Source: an uncultured Eubacteriales bacterium
GTDB taxonomy: Bacteria; Bacillota; Clostridia; Christensenellales; Borkfalkiaceae
Assembly: GCA_902767225.1 (NCBI GenBank)
Contig: CACXGN010000003.1
Span: forward strand, 1 to 64,000
DNA: 64,000 nt
Direction of reading: 5' to 3'
The notes under the pieces were generated by a model. It did not search any database. It had not been told where the DNA came from and worked only from the letters and a program-made list of their open reading frames with translations. Shown here piece by piece: positions 8,250 through 17,963 of this stretch. The translations under genes were made by a program, and so were the position numbers. Within the stretch, counting starts at the first letter, position 1. Every line of letters begins with the position of its first letter.

Positions 8250-10556
8250 ATGAGTTATTTTTTATGCGGACAAACAGGTAATAAAAACAGAGGTTGCGAG
8301 GCGATAGTGCGCTCTACCGTATCGCTTTTGGGCGGAAAGTCGGGCGACGTTTTTTTGGCGACTTCCGATTATGCTACCGACAACCCGTGTGCAAAAGAAC
8401 TCGGGATCAATTTGCTACGTTATAAAAACTACAAAAGCCCCATGCAAAGGGCTTTGGGGCTTATTAAAGGAAAAGTGTTTCCGAATTCTCTCGGCGGGCA
8501 AAAGTATATTCAAAGCGAAGTTTTAGGTCTTTTAGATAAAGGCGATACCGTTATAAACATCGGCGGGGATATTTATTGCTACAACACCCCGAGAAAAGAG
8601 CTTGCGATCAACAGATATTGCAAGAATAAAGGCATTAAAAGCGTTCTATGGTGCTGTTCGATAGAAGAAGAGTCTATAACAAAAGAAATCAAAAAAGACT
8701 TAAATCGGTATGACTATATTTTCGCGAGAGAAATGCTTACCTATAATAATTTGATAGCTTCGGGCTTAAATAAAGAAAAGGTAATAAAGGTATGTGATTC
8801 CGCATTTTATTTAGATATTAAGCCCATAGAACTTCCGAATATTTTTGAAAAGAACAATACGGTCGGCATAAACGTGAGCGACTTCTTTTCCGGCGAAAAC
8901 GGCATAGGGATTAAAAGCGTATGCAACCTTATAGAGTTCATATTAAAAGATACCGATATGGACATATGTTTAATTCCGCACGTATACGACGAAAAGACGT
9001 GTTCGGGCGATCTTAAAATCCTAAAAGACTTATTTGAAAAATATAAGTGTGAAAGAATTTCTTTAATAGATAAAGACTTAACGGCAGAAGAATTAAAGTT
9101 TGCGATATCCCGCCTTAAACTCTTTGTGGGGGCGAGAACGCACGCGACTATCGCGGCGTATTCGACAGGCGTGCCTACACTATGCCTTGGGTATTCCGTA
9201 AAGAGCAAGGGGATCGCAGAAGATCTTTTCGGAACGTGTGAAAATTACGTCGTTTCGGTGTCCGAACTAAAATCGGGCGATGAAGTGAAAAACGCGTTTA
9301 AGTTTATATTAAAACACGAAAAAGAGATAAAAGATAGGCTATTTAAAATTCTTCCCGAATACAAAAAAAGCATTCTTGACGCCGTTAATAAATATATAAT
9401 AAAAAAAGACGAACTGAAAAAGCCGTTTGAAATTTGCAAAGGCGGGATATGTACGGGGTGCTTTGCGTGTGAAAAAATTTGCCCGACGGGGGCGATAAAA
9501 AAGGCGCAAAAGAACGGATTTTTCTATCCCGAAATAGATTTTAATAAGTGTGTTCTATGCGGTAAATGTAAAAATATCTGTCCTGCGCTTAATAAAGCGA
9601 AAGACGATAAAGACTTTATTCCGAAATCATACTGCGCGTTTAATAAAGACGAAAATATAAGAAACGAAAGTTCTTCTGGCGGAGTTATTCCGGCGCTTGC
9701 AAAATCCGTTTTAAGCGGCGGAGGAGTTGTTTTCGGCGTGGCTTTTAATAAAGATTTCACACTTTGCCACACGGCGGCAAAAACGGAAGAAGAACTTAAA
9801 AAGTTTTCGGGTTCTAAATACTTGCAGAGCGATAAAAAAGAAGTTTTTATCGAGATCGAAAACTTACTTAAATCGGGTAAAAAAGTGCTGTTTTGCGGAA
9901 CACCTTGCGAAGTTGGCGGGCTTAAAGCCTACTTAAACTATGAATACGAAAATCTTTTAACCGTAGATTTTATATGCCACGGCGTTCCGTCGCCAGTAGT
10001 TTTTAAGGAATACTTAAAAAGCCTTACCGAAAAATACGGCAAGATAGAAGAAGTGTCTTTCAGAAAAAAAATTCCTTCTTTGGGTAATCAGAATTTTAAC
10101 GCCACATTTGAAAGCGGAAAAGAGATCACGGAAAGGGCGAACGAAAATCCGTTTTATTTGGCGTTTTTGTCAGACTTAAATTTAAGGGAGAGTTGCTATA
10201 ACTGTTCGTTTAAGCTTAAAAAACGGCAAAGCGATATAACTGCCGCAGATTTTTGGGGCGCAGATAAAGTTTTAGGTGTTCAAGATACGGAAAAAGGGTA
10301 TAGCCTTGTTTTAATAAATTCAAAAAAAGGCGAAAAACTTTTTAAGTCTTCGGAAGATAAACTGCAAATTCTTTCGGTAGATCACGCGGCGGCTATAAAG
10401 GATAATCCGAGTTATCACAGTTCGGTTATTAAGCCTGCGTTTTACAAGGCTTTCAATAAAACGCTTAATAAAAAAGGACTTGATAGGGCGGTTAAAAAAT
10501 ATTGCGGAAATTCGATTTTTGCCAAAATCAGAAGGGCAAAATATAAAATAATATAG
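8250..10556 (+). CDS. Polysaccharide pyruvyltransferase - FrhB fusion
   Basis: This 768-aa protein joins two families that are usually separate genes. Residues 1 to about 370 resemble polysaccharide pyruvyl transferases of the CsaB/WcaK type (CGQTGNKNRGCEAIVRS, then GARTHATIAAYSTGVPTLCLGYS). Residues about 395-450 form a two-cluster ferredoxin (CTGCFACEKICP from 401 and CVLCGKCKNICP near 434). The remainder is a coenzyme F420 hydrogenase/dehydrogenase beta-subunit-like domain (SSGGVIPALA, FCGTPCEVGGL, DFICHGVPSP). The first half should add pyruvate ketals to glycan sugars. The second half suggests a flavin/Fe-S redox step on a sugar or its carrier, which is inference. No stop or frameshift separates the parts. 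Confidence 0.85.
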   Translation: MSYFLCGQTGNKNRGCEAIVRSTVSLLGGKSGDVFLATSDYATDNPCAKELGINLLRYKNYKSPMQRALGLIKGKVFPNSLGGQKYIQSEVLGLLDKGDTVINIGGDIYCYNTPRKELAINRYCKNKGIKSVLWCCSIEEESITKEIKKDLNRYDYIFAREMLTYNNLIASGLNKEKVIKVCDSAFYLDIKPIELPNIFEKNNTVGINVSDFFSGENGIGIKSVCNLIEFILKDTDMDICLIPHVYDEKTCSGDLKILKDLFEKYKCERISLIDKDLTAEELKFAISRLKLFVGARTHATIAAYSTGVPTLCLGYSVKSKGIAEDLFGTCENYVVSVSELKSGDEVKNAFKFILKHEKEIKDRLFKILPEYKKSILDAVNKYIIKKDELKKPFEICKGGICTGCFACEKICPTGAIKKAQKNGFFYPEIDFNKCVLCGKCKNICPALNKAKDDKDFIPKSYCAFNKDENIRNESSSGGVIPALAKSVLSGGGVVFGVAFNKDFTLCHTAAKTEEELKKFSGSKYLQSDKKEVFIEIENLLKSGKKVLFCGTPCEVGGLKAYLNYEYENLLTVDFICHGVPSPVVFKEYLKSLTEKYGKIEEVSFRKKIPSLGNQNFNATFESGKEITERANENPFYLAFLSDLNLRESCYNCSFKLKKRQSDITAADFWGADKVLGVQDTEKGYSLVLINSKKGEKLFKSSEDKLQILSVDHAAAIKDNPSYHSSVIKPAFYKAFNKTLNKKGLDRAVKKYCGNSIFAKIRRAKYKII

Positions 10557-10557
10557 T

Positions 10558-12126
10558 ATGCTTAAAAAACGTTCTTACGGAATAATTCTTTCGTATATGT
10601 ATACGATAATAAACGCTGTCAGCGGATTATTCTTATCTTCATACCTTATCCGTTCGCTCGGCGAACACGAATACGGGCTTTACCAAACGGTAACTGCGTT
10701 TGCCGTATACCTTGTTGTGTTCGAGTTTGGTATCGGCACGGTAATGAGCAGAAATATTTCCGTTTGCCGAAGCCGCGGGGAAGAAGAAAACGTTAAAAAG
10801 CATACCGCCACCATTTGGTATGCGAACCTATTTTTAGGTCTTTTGATATTGCTTATCGGCGTAGTGTTTCTCTTTTCTATGGACGCGGTGTATTCAAAAA
10901 CGATTACCGCGAAAGAAATGTGGTATGCGAAAGCGATATTCGGCATGGTTGTCGGATATTTGGTATTTTCATTTTTTACCAACACGCTTAACGGGGTATT
11001 GATAGGATATGAAAAATATGCTTTCGCGCAGATTGTAAACATTTTTAAAATTATATTGAAAGTTTTGCTCGTTGCGACTATAATAATAGGGGTTAAGTAT
11101 GTTATAATAGTTGCGATAGTAGATTTGTCGCTATCTTTTATAGCGTTTGCGGTAACTTTCATATACTGCAAAAAACGTCTCGGCGTCAGTTTTTCAATGA
11201 AAAACTTTGACAAAAAGATCCTTAAAGATTCTTTGCCGCTGTGCTTTGCGCTTCTTCTTCAAACGGTCGTAAATCAGGCGAACAACAACGTGGATAAAAC
11301 CGTTTTAAGTATCATGATCTCAACCGAGGTGGTCGCGGTTTACTCGATAGCGCAGTTTATCTATTCTATGTTTTCGAGTTTTTCTTGCATACCGATCGCC
11401 ATGTATATGCCGGAAATTAGCAAAAACGTATCTTTGGGAAAAACGGGTAGGGAACTTACCGAAACGCTCGTCTCTCCGTCAAGGCTTATAACCATTATCG
11501 CGGCGTCTATTCTTTTCGGGTTCGTGGCTGTGGGAAAACCGTTCGTAATACTTTTTTATAAAGAGAAGAACTTAGAAGTATTCCTGCTTGCGATAATCTT
11601 GATGGCGCCAACGCTTTTGAATTTGATACCCGGCGTTTTGGTCGACGTTTTAGACGTAATCAAAAAGCGTATGGCAAGGTCTTGGATACTGCTCGGAACA
11701 ACGGTATTAAATATCGGGCTAACGATACCTTTCGTTATGTGGTGGGGTATGCTCGGCGCGGTAATAGCGACTGCCGTCGCGGTGTTTATAGGTCCGGTTA
11801 CGATAATGAATATCTACTACGCAAAAGCGATCAAACTCGATATATTATACCTTTACTATAAATCGGTGAAAGGGATAATAATATTTGAACTTCCGCTTGC
11901 GGTCGGCGGGTATTTTTTGTCCGAACTAACCTTTAACTCGTTCGTGGCAATGGGGCTTTCAAGAGAAATAGTTTCGCCGATGTTATCTTTAATTATCAGC
12001 GGAATAGCCTTCGTAACTTTATCCGCCATACTGATCTTCTTTTTAGGAACTGATAAAGAAGAACGGGCGAAAGTTTTATATAAACTTAAATTAAAGAAAA
12101 AACCTGCGCAAAATAGCGCGGAATGA
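10558..12126 (+). CDS. Wzx-type polysaccharide flippase
   Basis: This 522-aa membrane protein has about 12-14 hydrophobic segments and the N-terminal pattern of the MATE/MVF-like oligosaccharide flippases (YLIRSLGEHEYGLYQT). Members move lipid-linked repeat units across the cytoplasmic membrane. It lies 1 bp after the fusion gene, with no Shine-Dalgarno site of its own, so translation is probably coupled. It completes the export set with the EpsG-like polymerase. Confidence 0.88.
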   Translation: MLKKRSYGIILSYMYTIINAVSGLFLSSYLIRSLGEHEYGLYQTVTAFAVYLVVFEFGIGTVMSRNISVCRSRGEEENVKKHTATIWYANLFLGLLILLIGVVFLFSMDAVYSKTITAKEMWYAKAIFGMVVGYLVFSFFTNTLNGVLIGYEKYAFAQIVNIFKIILKVLLVATIIIGVKYVIIVAIVDLSLSFIAFAVTFIYCKKRLGVSFSMKNFDKKILKDSLPLCFALLLQTVVNQANNNVDKTVLSIMISTEVVAVYSIAQFIYSMFSSFSCIPIAMYMPEISKNVSLGKTGRELTETLVSPSRLITIIAASILFGFVAVGKPFVILFYKEKNLEVFLLAIILMAPTLLNLIPGVLVDVLDVIKKRMARSWILLGTTVLNIGLTIPFVMWWGMLGAVIATAVAVFIGPVTIMNIYYAKAIKLDILYLYYKSVKGIIIFELPLAVGGYFLSELTFNSFVAMGLSREIVSPMLSLIISGIAFVTLSAILIFFLGTDKEERAKVLYKLKLKKKPAQNSAE

Positions 12127-12156
12127 GATAAAAAATAATTAAAAGAGGAAATATTT

Positions 12157-13203
12157 ATGTCACTATTCACAGGAAAAACGCTCATGATCACGGGCGGAAC
12201 GGGCAGTTTTGGAAACGCGGTATTAAACAGATTTTTAAAGACCGATATCGGTGAGATACGCGTATTTTCGAGGGACGAGAAAAAACAGGACGATATGCGT
12301 CACGAGTTTCAGGCTAAAATGCCGGAAGTTGCCGAAAAGATAAAGTTCTATATAGGCGACGTGAGAGATATAGCGTCGGTTAAAAACGCTATGCACGGCG
12401 TAGATTATATCTTCCACGCGGCGGCGTTAAAGCAAGTTCCGTCTTGCGAGTTTTTCCCGATTGAAGCGGTAAAGACCAACGTTTTGGGAACAGAGAACGT
12501 TTTGACCGCGGCAATCGAAGAAGGGGTTAAAACGGTAATATGTCTTTCCACAGATAAGGCGGCGTATCCGGTTAACGCAATGGGGACGTCTAAGGCGATG
12601 ATGGAAAAGGTTATCGTTGCGAAGTCCCGCACGGTAGATCCCAAAAAGACAAAGATATGTTGCACGAGATACGGCAACGTTATGTGCAGTAGAGGAAGCG
12701 TTATTCCGCTTTGGATAGATCAAATAAGAAACGGACAACCCATCACCATAACCGAACCTTCTATGACGAGATTTATAATGAGCCTTGACGAGGCTGTGGA
12801 CTTAGTTTTGTTTGCGTTCGAACACGGCGAAAGCGGAGATATTCTCGTGCAGAAAGCACCCGCTTGCACTATCAAAACTCAGGCAGAAGCGGTTATCGAA
12901 ATGTTCGGCGGAAAGAAAGAAGATATTAAAGTTATCGGTATCCGCCACGGCGAAAAGATGTATGAAACGCTTTTAACCAACGAAGAGTGCGCGCACGCTA
13001 TCGATATGGGTAACTTTTACAGAGTTCCTTGCGACAAGCGTGGGCTTAACTACGATAAATATTTTAACGAAGGCAATAAAGACAGAAATCCGCTTACCGA
13101 GTTTAACTCAAATAACACCAAGTTACTTACGCTCGAAGAAGTTAAAAACACGATAGGCAAACTTCAATACATTAAAGACGAACTAAATAAAACTGAAAAA
13201 TAA
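12157..13203 (+). CDS. capE: UDP-GlcNAc 4,6-dehydratase/5-epimerase CapE
   Basis: This 348-aa short-chain dehydrogenase has the nucleotide-binding motif ITGGTGSFGNAV at the N-terminus and the CapE/FlaA1-type segments SRDEKKQDDMRHEF and LSTDKAAYPVNAMGTSK. CapE dehydrates and epimerises UDP-GlcNAc to a 4-keto-6-deoxy-L-hexosamine, the first step to UDP-N-acetyl-L-fucosamine. CapF follows 13 bp later and CapG is at 16588, so the three-enzyme pathway is complete. AGAGGA gives a good ribosome site. Confidence 0.9.
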   Translation: MSLFTGKTLMITGGTGSFGNAVLNRFLKTDIGEIRVFSRDEKKQDDMRHEFQAKMPEVAEKIKFYIGDVRDIASVKNAMHGVDYIFHAAALKQVPSCEFFPIEAVKTNVLGTENVLTAAIEEGVKTVICLSTDKAAYPVNAMGTSKAMMEKVIVAKSRTVDPKKTKICCTRYGNVMCSRGSVIPLWIDQIRNGQPITITEPSMTRFIMSLDEAVDLVLFAFEHGESGDILVQKAPACTIKTQAEAVIEMFGGKKEDIKVIGIRHGEKMYETLLTNEECAHAIDMGNFYRVPCDKRGLNYDKYFNEGNKDRNPLTEFNSNNTKLLTLEEVKNTIGKLQYIKDELNKTEK

Positions 13204-13216
13204 TTTCGGAGAAAAA

Positions 13217-14413
13217 ATGAAAGTTTTAGTTACGGGTGCAAAGGGCTTTTTGGGTAAAAATCTCGTTTGCGCGCTGAACAACTTAAAAATCGGAAACGAC
13301 AGAACCCGCCCGAATCTTAAAATCGACGAGATATTCGAATACGATATAGACGGAACGGAAAGTGAACTTGAAAGTTATTGCCAAAAAGCCGACTTCGTGT
13401 TTAACCTTGCGGGGGTAAACCGCCCCGAAACCCAAGACGAATTTATGAAAGGGAACTTCGGGTTCGCGTCAGATCTTTTAAGATTTTTGGAAAAGCATAA
13501 CAACAAGTGTCCTATTATGTTATCTTCGAGTTTGCAGGCAACGCTTATCGGCAGATACAACGGGGAATATGGCAGAAGCAAAAAAGCGGGTGAAGATCTT
13601 TTTTTCGAATACGGAATAAGAACGGGCGCGAAAGTTTTGGTATACCGTTTCCCGAATCTTTTCGGAAAATGGTCAAGACCAAATTATAACAGCGCTGTCG
13701 CAACCTTTTGCAACAATATCGCAAACGATCTACCGATTTCGGTTAGCGATCCGAACGTAGAGCTTGAACTTGCCTACGTTGACGACGTTGTATCCGAACT
13801 TTTAGACGGTTTGGAAAATAAAGAACACCGCGCCGAATACGACGGCTTAACTCCCGTGCCGACGGATAGCGGAAAGTTCTGTTTCGTTCCGGTAACCCAT
13901 AAAGTTACGCTCGGCGAAATAGTTTCGCTTTTAAATAAATTTGCCGAACAACCTAAAACTCTTATCGTTCCGGATATTCCGAACGGCAGTTTTGCAAAAA
14001 AACTTTATTCAACGTATTTATCGTATCTTCCCGAAAACAAGGTTGCCTTTAAGCTTAAAACCAACTCAGACGAACGCGGAAGTTTTACCGAACTTATAAA
14101 AACGTTTTCTGCGGGACAGTTTTCGGTAAATATCAGTAAGCCCGGAATAACCAAGGGGCAACACTACCATAACAGCAAGTGGGAGTTCTTTATCGTGGTT
14201 TCGGGGAAAGCGCTTATCGAAGAGCGAAAAATAGGAACGGATGAGGTTATGCGCTTTGAAGTTTCGGGCGAAGAACTTACGGCTGTTCATATGCTCCCCG
14301 GATACACGCATAATATTATCAATTTATCAGATAAAGAAAACCTTATAACCTTTATGTGGGCGAACGAAAAATTCGATAGCAATAACCCCGATACGTTTTA
14401 CGAAAAGGTTTAA
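13217..14413 (+). CDS. capF: CapF epimerase/reductase (NAD domain plus cupin)
   Basis: This 398-aa protein has an N-terminal Rossmann domain (VTGAKGFLGKNLV) and a C-terminal cupin (KGQHYHNSKWEFFIVVSG, LPGYTHNI), which is the CapF architecture. The cupin epimerises C3 and the SDR half reduces the 4-keto group, giving UDP-6-deoxy-L-talose-configured HexNAc for CapG. The His residues of HYHN and the later YTHN are the expected metal ligands. It is directly downstream of capE and 4 bp before a glycosyltransferase-like gene. Confidence 0.9.
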   Translation: MKVLVTGAKGFLGKNLVCALNNLKIGNDRTRPNLKIDEIFEYDIDGTESELESYCQKADFVFNLAGVNRPETQDEFMKGNFGFASDLLRFLEKHNNKCPIMLSSSLQATLIGRYNGEYGRSKKAGEDLFFEYGIRTGAKVLVYRFPNLFGKWSRPNYNSAVATFCNNIANDLPISVSDPNVELELAYVDDVVSELLDGLENKEHRAEYDGLTPVPTDSGKFCFVPVTHKVTLGEIVSLLNKFAEQPKTLIVPDIPNGSFAKKLYSTYLSYLPENKVAFKLKTNSDERGSFTELIKTFSAGQFSVNISKPGITKGQHYHNSKWEFFIVVSGKALIEERKIGTDEVMRFEVSGEELTAVHMLPGYTHNIINLSDKENLITFMWANEKFDSNNPDTFYEKV

Positions 14414-14417
14414 AAAT

Positions 14418-15335
14418 ATGGAAAGAGAAACAGGCAAAAATCTTATTTTCGGAGCACTTGCATTTTCGCCGGATAAATGTTCCGGTGAAAATTTAAAAGG
14501 AGCGAAAGATAAACTGACTGTTTACCTTAAAGGGGCGGTCGTTTCTTTGGTCAGCGCGAAAACTTCTAATCCCGAAGTCGAAGTGGCGCTTGTTACCGAT
14601 ACCGAAATTCCGCAAAGATTTTTGAAAATTTTCGATAAATTTGGCGTGAAAGTTTTTCACGAAGAGTTTGACGAGTTCTCTTTCGGCGTTGATTACAAAT
14701 GGGGGCTTGCATTTTATAAACTTTGCGCCCTTAAAAAGATGAGCGTTAAAGGCTATTCTTCCTGCGTTTTGATCGATCTTGATACATACACACAAAGTTC
14801 GCTTATTGACCTTTTCGAAGAAACAAAACACAACGTTATTTTATACGACATAAACCATAGACTTTCGCTTCCGAACACTGTCAAGTTCGAAAAAGAAGTT
14901 GCCGCTTTTTTAGAAAGGGAAGAACCCATCACAAATTTCGGCGGTGAATTTATCGCGGGTAGCGGCGAAAAACTTTTACGGTTTATAGAAATTGCCGAAA
15001 ACGTTTATAACGAGATGCTAAAAAAGAATTTTGCCACTTCTTTTGGAGACGAGTTTATAATCTCCATAGCGGCATATTGCGATAAACAGGATATAACCTG
15101 CGGCGGATACGTTCAAAGGTTTTGGACGGGGGATTTCAGACTTGTTTCGGATTTATATAAAAATAACGCCGTCAGCATAATCCACGTCCCCGCGGAAAAG
15201 ACAGACGGACTTATAAAGATTTTTAATAAAATTGAAAAGAAAGGAAAAATAAAACCCGCAAAGGCGCATAAATACTTACACTTAAATAAGCCGAAATTTA
15301 CCACGGTATTAAAAAGACTTGCGGGAAAAATTTAA
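14418..15335 (+). CDS. Putative GT8-like glycosyltransferase
   Basis: This 305-aa protein resembles GT-A fold, glycogenin/GT8-like transferases. It has a DLD metal motif in VLIDLDTYTQ, preceded by a YKWGLAFYKLCAL helix as in that fold, and a later NFGGEFIAG segment. It probably adds a sugar in the glycan pathway, since it lies between capF and the nucleotidyltransferase-fold gene. The assignment rests on motif pattern, and the exact family is uncertain. Intergenic gaps of 1-4 bp indicate coupled translation. Confidence 0.6.
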   Translation: MERETGKNLIFGALAFSPDKCSGENLKGAKDKLTVYLKGAVVSLVSAKTSNPEVEVALVTDTEIPQRFLKIFDKFGVKVFHEEFDEFSFGVDYKWGLAFYKLCALKKMSVKGYSSCVLIDLDTYTQSSLIDLFEETKHNVILYDINHRLSLPNTVKFEKEVAAFLEREEPITNFGGEFIAGSGEKLLRFIEIAENVYNEMLKKNFATSFGDEFIISIAAYCDKQDITCGGYVQRFWTGDFRLVSDLYKNNAVSIIHVPAEKTDGLIKIFNKIEKKGKIKPAKAHKYLHLNKPKFTTVLKRLAGKI

Positions 15336-15336
15336 G

Positions 15337-16575
15337 ATGAAATACAGCAACCTTACCATCGAACAGAAAATTCTTCTATATCTTCTTTCTGCCGATTTCA
15401 ATAGAGATTACGGCGACTTTTCGCTTACAGAAACCGATCTTAAAACAGCCGATTACAACGCGGTTATAAAAGAGTCTATTTTGCAAGCAGTTCCGCTTTT
15501 CGCGTTAAATTCGGCAAGTAAGTTAAAAGACTTTATAGACGAAAATATTTTCAGTAAGTGGATAAATCTCGGCGGATACGTGCTTACCAATAACCAAAAG
15601 GTGGTCGCCGCGCAAAAGGAATTAACCGCCGCTCTTGAAAAGGCGGGGTTTTCTTACGTTATAATAAAGGGGCTTTCGGCGGCGCAAAACTATCCGTCTC
15701 CGTCTCTACGTGCGCTCGGGGACGTTGATTTTCTGATTTTGCCGAAAGATAAAGAAAAGGTCGCAAAGCTCGTTAAATCACTTGGATACACGGGCGAAGA
15801 CGTAGGACATATATGCCACGTTACTTTTCAAAAAGATAAAGTTGATATTGAAATGCACTTTGAAGTTGCGGGGATCCCTAACGGTGAAGTCGGCGAGAAG
15901 GTAAAAAGTTACCTATCGGATCTTCCCGAAAAGGGTATTAGAATAACGGTATCGGAAGAAACGTTTATGGCTCCGCCGCAAGATCTTAACGGGCTTGTTT
16001 TTCTGTTGCATATGCAACACCATATGCTGTCCGAAGGACTGGGGCTTCGGCACCTTCTCGACTGGGCATACTACGTAGATAGAATAGGCGGCACAAAAGA
16101 AGAAGAAAAATTTATTAAAATCGTTCAAGATATAGGGCTTTTCGTTTACGCCGGCGTTATAACCAAAGTTTGTCACAATCTTTTCGGATCTACTCTTCCC
16201 GCTTGGGCGGAAGACGCCGACGAAGAAGTTTCCGAAACGGTTGCCTTGGAAATATTAAGTTACGGCAACTTCGGTGCGAAAGATTATACCGCGAAGTTCA
16301 GCGGAACGCTGGTATCTAACCGCGGTAAAAACGGCACGAAAGACGGAAAAGTTAAAAACGGGTTTATCGCCGTGCATAATGCTGTTAAAGCGCGAAGCCC
16401 GAAGGCGTATAAATGGGTTATTCCGTATCCCTTTTTATTCATTTACGAAGTGGCAAGATACGGCGTTTTAAGCGCTACGGGCAAAAGACCTTCCGTAAAG
16501 AAGATATCCGCATCAGCAAGCGAGAGAAAAAGGATTTACGAAAAACTTAAAATATTCGAAACCGAAAAACAATAA
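15337..16575 (+). CDS. NTP_transf_5-like nucleotidyltransferase family protein
   Basis: This 412-aa protein carries the signature of the uncharacterised nucleotidyltransferase family (PF14907-like). VIIKGLSAAQNY is followed by ALGDVDFLI, with the DxD pair for metal and nucleotide, and then DIEMHFE with the third acidic residue. Such proteins are recurrent in glycan clusters of Firmicutes, but their substrate is unknown. I start it at ATG 15337, directly after the previous stop, not at the TTG 18 bases upstream. Confidence 0.75.
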   Translation: MKYSNLTIEQKILLYLLSADFNRDYGDFSLTETDLKTADYNAVIKESILQAVPLFALNSASKLKDFIDENIFSKWINLGGYVLTNNQKVVAAQKELTAALEKAGFSYVIIKGLSAAQNYPSPSLRALGDVDFLILPKDKEKVAKLVKSLGYTGEDVGHICHVTFQKDKVDIEMHFEVAGIPNGEVGEKVKSYLSDLPEKGIRITVSEETFMAPPQDLNGLVFLLHMQHHMLSEGLGLRHLLDWAYYVDRIGGTKEEEKFIKIVQDIGLFVYAGVITKVCHNLFGSTLPAWAEDADEEVSETVALEILSYGNFGAKDYTAKFSGTLVSNRGKNGTKDGKVKNGFIAVHNAVKARSPKAYKWVIPYPFLFIYEVARYGVLSATGKRPSVKKISASASERKRIYEKLKIFETEKQ

Positions 16576-16587
16576 ACGGAGAACATT

Positions 16588-17769
16588 ATGATAAAAACCG
16601 ATTACTCTGACGTTAAATTCAAAAACGACGGTAGACTTAAACTTATGATAATCGTCGGCACACGTCCTGAAATAATAAGACTTGCCGCCGTAATAGAAGA
16701 ATGCAGAAAATATTTCGACTGCATACTTGCGCATACAGGGCAGAATTACGACTATAACCTAAACGGGATATTTTTTAAAGACCTTTCTTTGTCCGATCCC
16801 GAAGTTTATATGAACGCCGTAGGAGAAGATTTGGGCGAAACGGTTGGCAACATTATGAACTGTTCGTATAAACTCTTAAAACAAACTATGCCGGACGCAC
16901 TTTTGATTCTAGGCGATACAAACAGTTGCCTTGCCGCAGTTTCCGCAAAAAGGCTTCATATTCCGATATTCCATATGGAGGCAGGGAACCGCTGCAAAGA
17001 CGAGTGCTTGCCCGAAGAGACGAATAGGAGAATAGTAGATATAATCTCAGACGTTAATCTGCCTTATTCCGAACACGCAAGGCGTTATCTTATCGAGTGC
17101 GGTTTTCCGAAGGAACGCATTTTTGTGGTAGGTTCGCCTATGGCGGAAGTTTTGCATAAAAACTTTGATAAAATCGAAAAATCTGACGTTTTAAAAAGAC
17201 TTAATTTAAAAAAGAAAAACTATATTCTTTTATCTTGCCATAGGGAAGAGAATATCGATACGGAAAAGAACTTTATTTCGCTGTTTAACGCGATAAATGC
17301 TCTTGCCGCAAAATACGATATGCCCATACTTTACTCTTGCCACCCGAGAAGTAAAAAACGGCTCGATCAATCGGGATTTAAACTTGACGAAAGGGTAATA
17401 CTTAGCCAGCCGCTTTCTTTCTCAGATTACAACAACTTGCAAATGAACGCTTTTGCGGTAGTATCGGATAGCGGAACGCTTCCGGAGGAATCTAGCTTTT
17501 TTACGTCTATCGGAAAATCTTTCCCCGCGATCTGTATAAGAACTTCTACCGAACGCCCCGAGGCTATGGATAAAGGTTGCTTTGTTCTTGCGGGGATAGA
17601 CGAAAAAAATCTTTTAAACGCAGTCTCTATCGCGGTGGGGTTAACACAAGATAATAAACTTGGCACACCCGTTCCCGATTACGTGGAAGAGAACGTTTCT
17701 GCAAAGGTCGTTAAAGTTATTCAGTCTTTTACGGGCGTCGTCGATAAAATGGTATGGAGAAAATACTGA
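16588..17769 (+). CDS. capG: UDP-HexNAc 2-epimerase CapG
   Basis: This 393-aa protein belongs to the non-hydrolysing UDP-GlcNAc 2-epimerases (IVGTRPEIIRLAAV, HTGQNYD, GDTNSCLAA, FHMEAGNRC, SDSGTLPEE). With CapE and CapF in the same operon it should be the CapG step, which forms UDP-N-acetyl-L-fucosamine. CGGAG precedes the ATG. It is the last gene of the cluster, and a hairpin follows at 17826. A WecB-type ManNAc epimerase is the alternative, made less likely by the context. Confidence 0.88.
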   Translation: MIKTDYSDVKFKNDGRLKLMIIVGTRPEIIRLAAVIEECRKYFDCILAHTGQNYDYNLNGIFFKDLSLSDPEVYMNAVGEDLGETVGNIMNCSYKLLKQTMPDALLILGDTNSCLAAVSAKRLHIPIFHMEAGNRCKDECLPEETNRRIVDIISDVNLPYSEHARRYLIECGFPKERIFVVGSPMAEVLHKNFDKIEKSDVLKRLNLKKKNYILLSCHREENIDTEKNFISLFNAINALAAKYDMPILYSCHPRSKKRLDQSGFKLDERVILSQPLSFSDYNNLQMNAFAVVSDSGTLPEESSFFTSIGKSFPAICIRTSTERPEAMDKGCFVLAGIDEKNLLNAVSIAVGLTQDNKLGTPVPDYVEENVSAKVVKVIQSFTGVVDKMVWRKY

Positions 17770-17825
17770 TTTTATCTATTATATATAATGTATAAAATAT
17801 AAGATAAATAAAGAGTAAATTATAA

Positions 17826-17862
17826 GGCGGTTTTTGGGCTACGAAATGGCAACAAAACCGCC
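17826..17862 (+). terminator. Hairpin ending the glycan cluster
   Basis: GGCGGTTTT (17826-17834) pairs with AAAACCGCC (17854-17862) around a 19-nt loop. Interrupted T runs follow. It is a likely terminator, although the T tract starts 5 bases after the stem. Confidence 0.55.
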
Positions 17863-17905
17863 GTAAATTTTTTAAAAGTTTTTTTAAAAATGTTTTAAAA
17901 AACAG

Positions 17906-17935
17906 TTGATAAAAATACTTTCGCTATGTTATAAT
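17906..17935 (+). promoter_or_regulatory. Promoter of the uracil leader/uraA/upp unit
   Basis: TTGATA (17906-17911), an 18-bp spacer and TATAAT (17930-17935). Transcription should start near 17942, only a few bases before the AAGGAG of the leader peptide. Confidence 0.75.
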
Positions 17936-17963
17936 CGGTATCGAAAGTTAAGGAGATATGCAA

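Noticed and set aside
5034-17769. Glycan cluster as a recent horizontal acquisition
   Set aside because: By eye, codon use and base composition look like the neighbours, and no transposase or integrase borders it, so transfer cannot be argued from this window alone.
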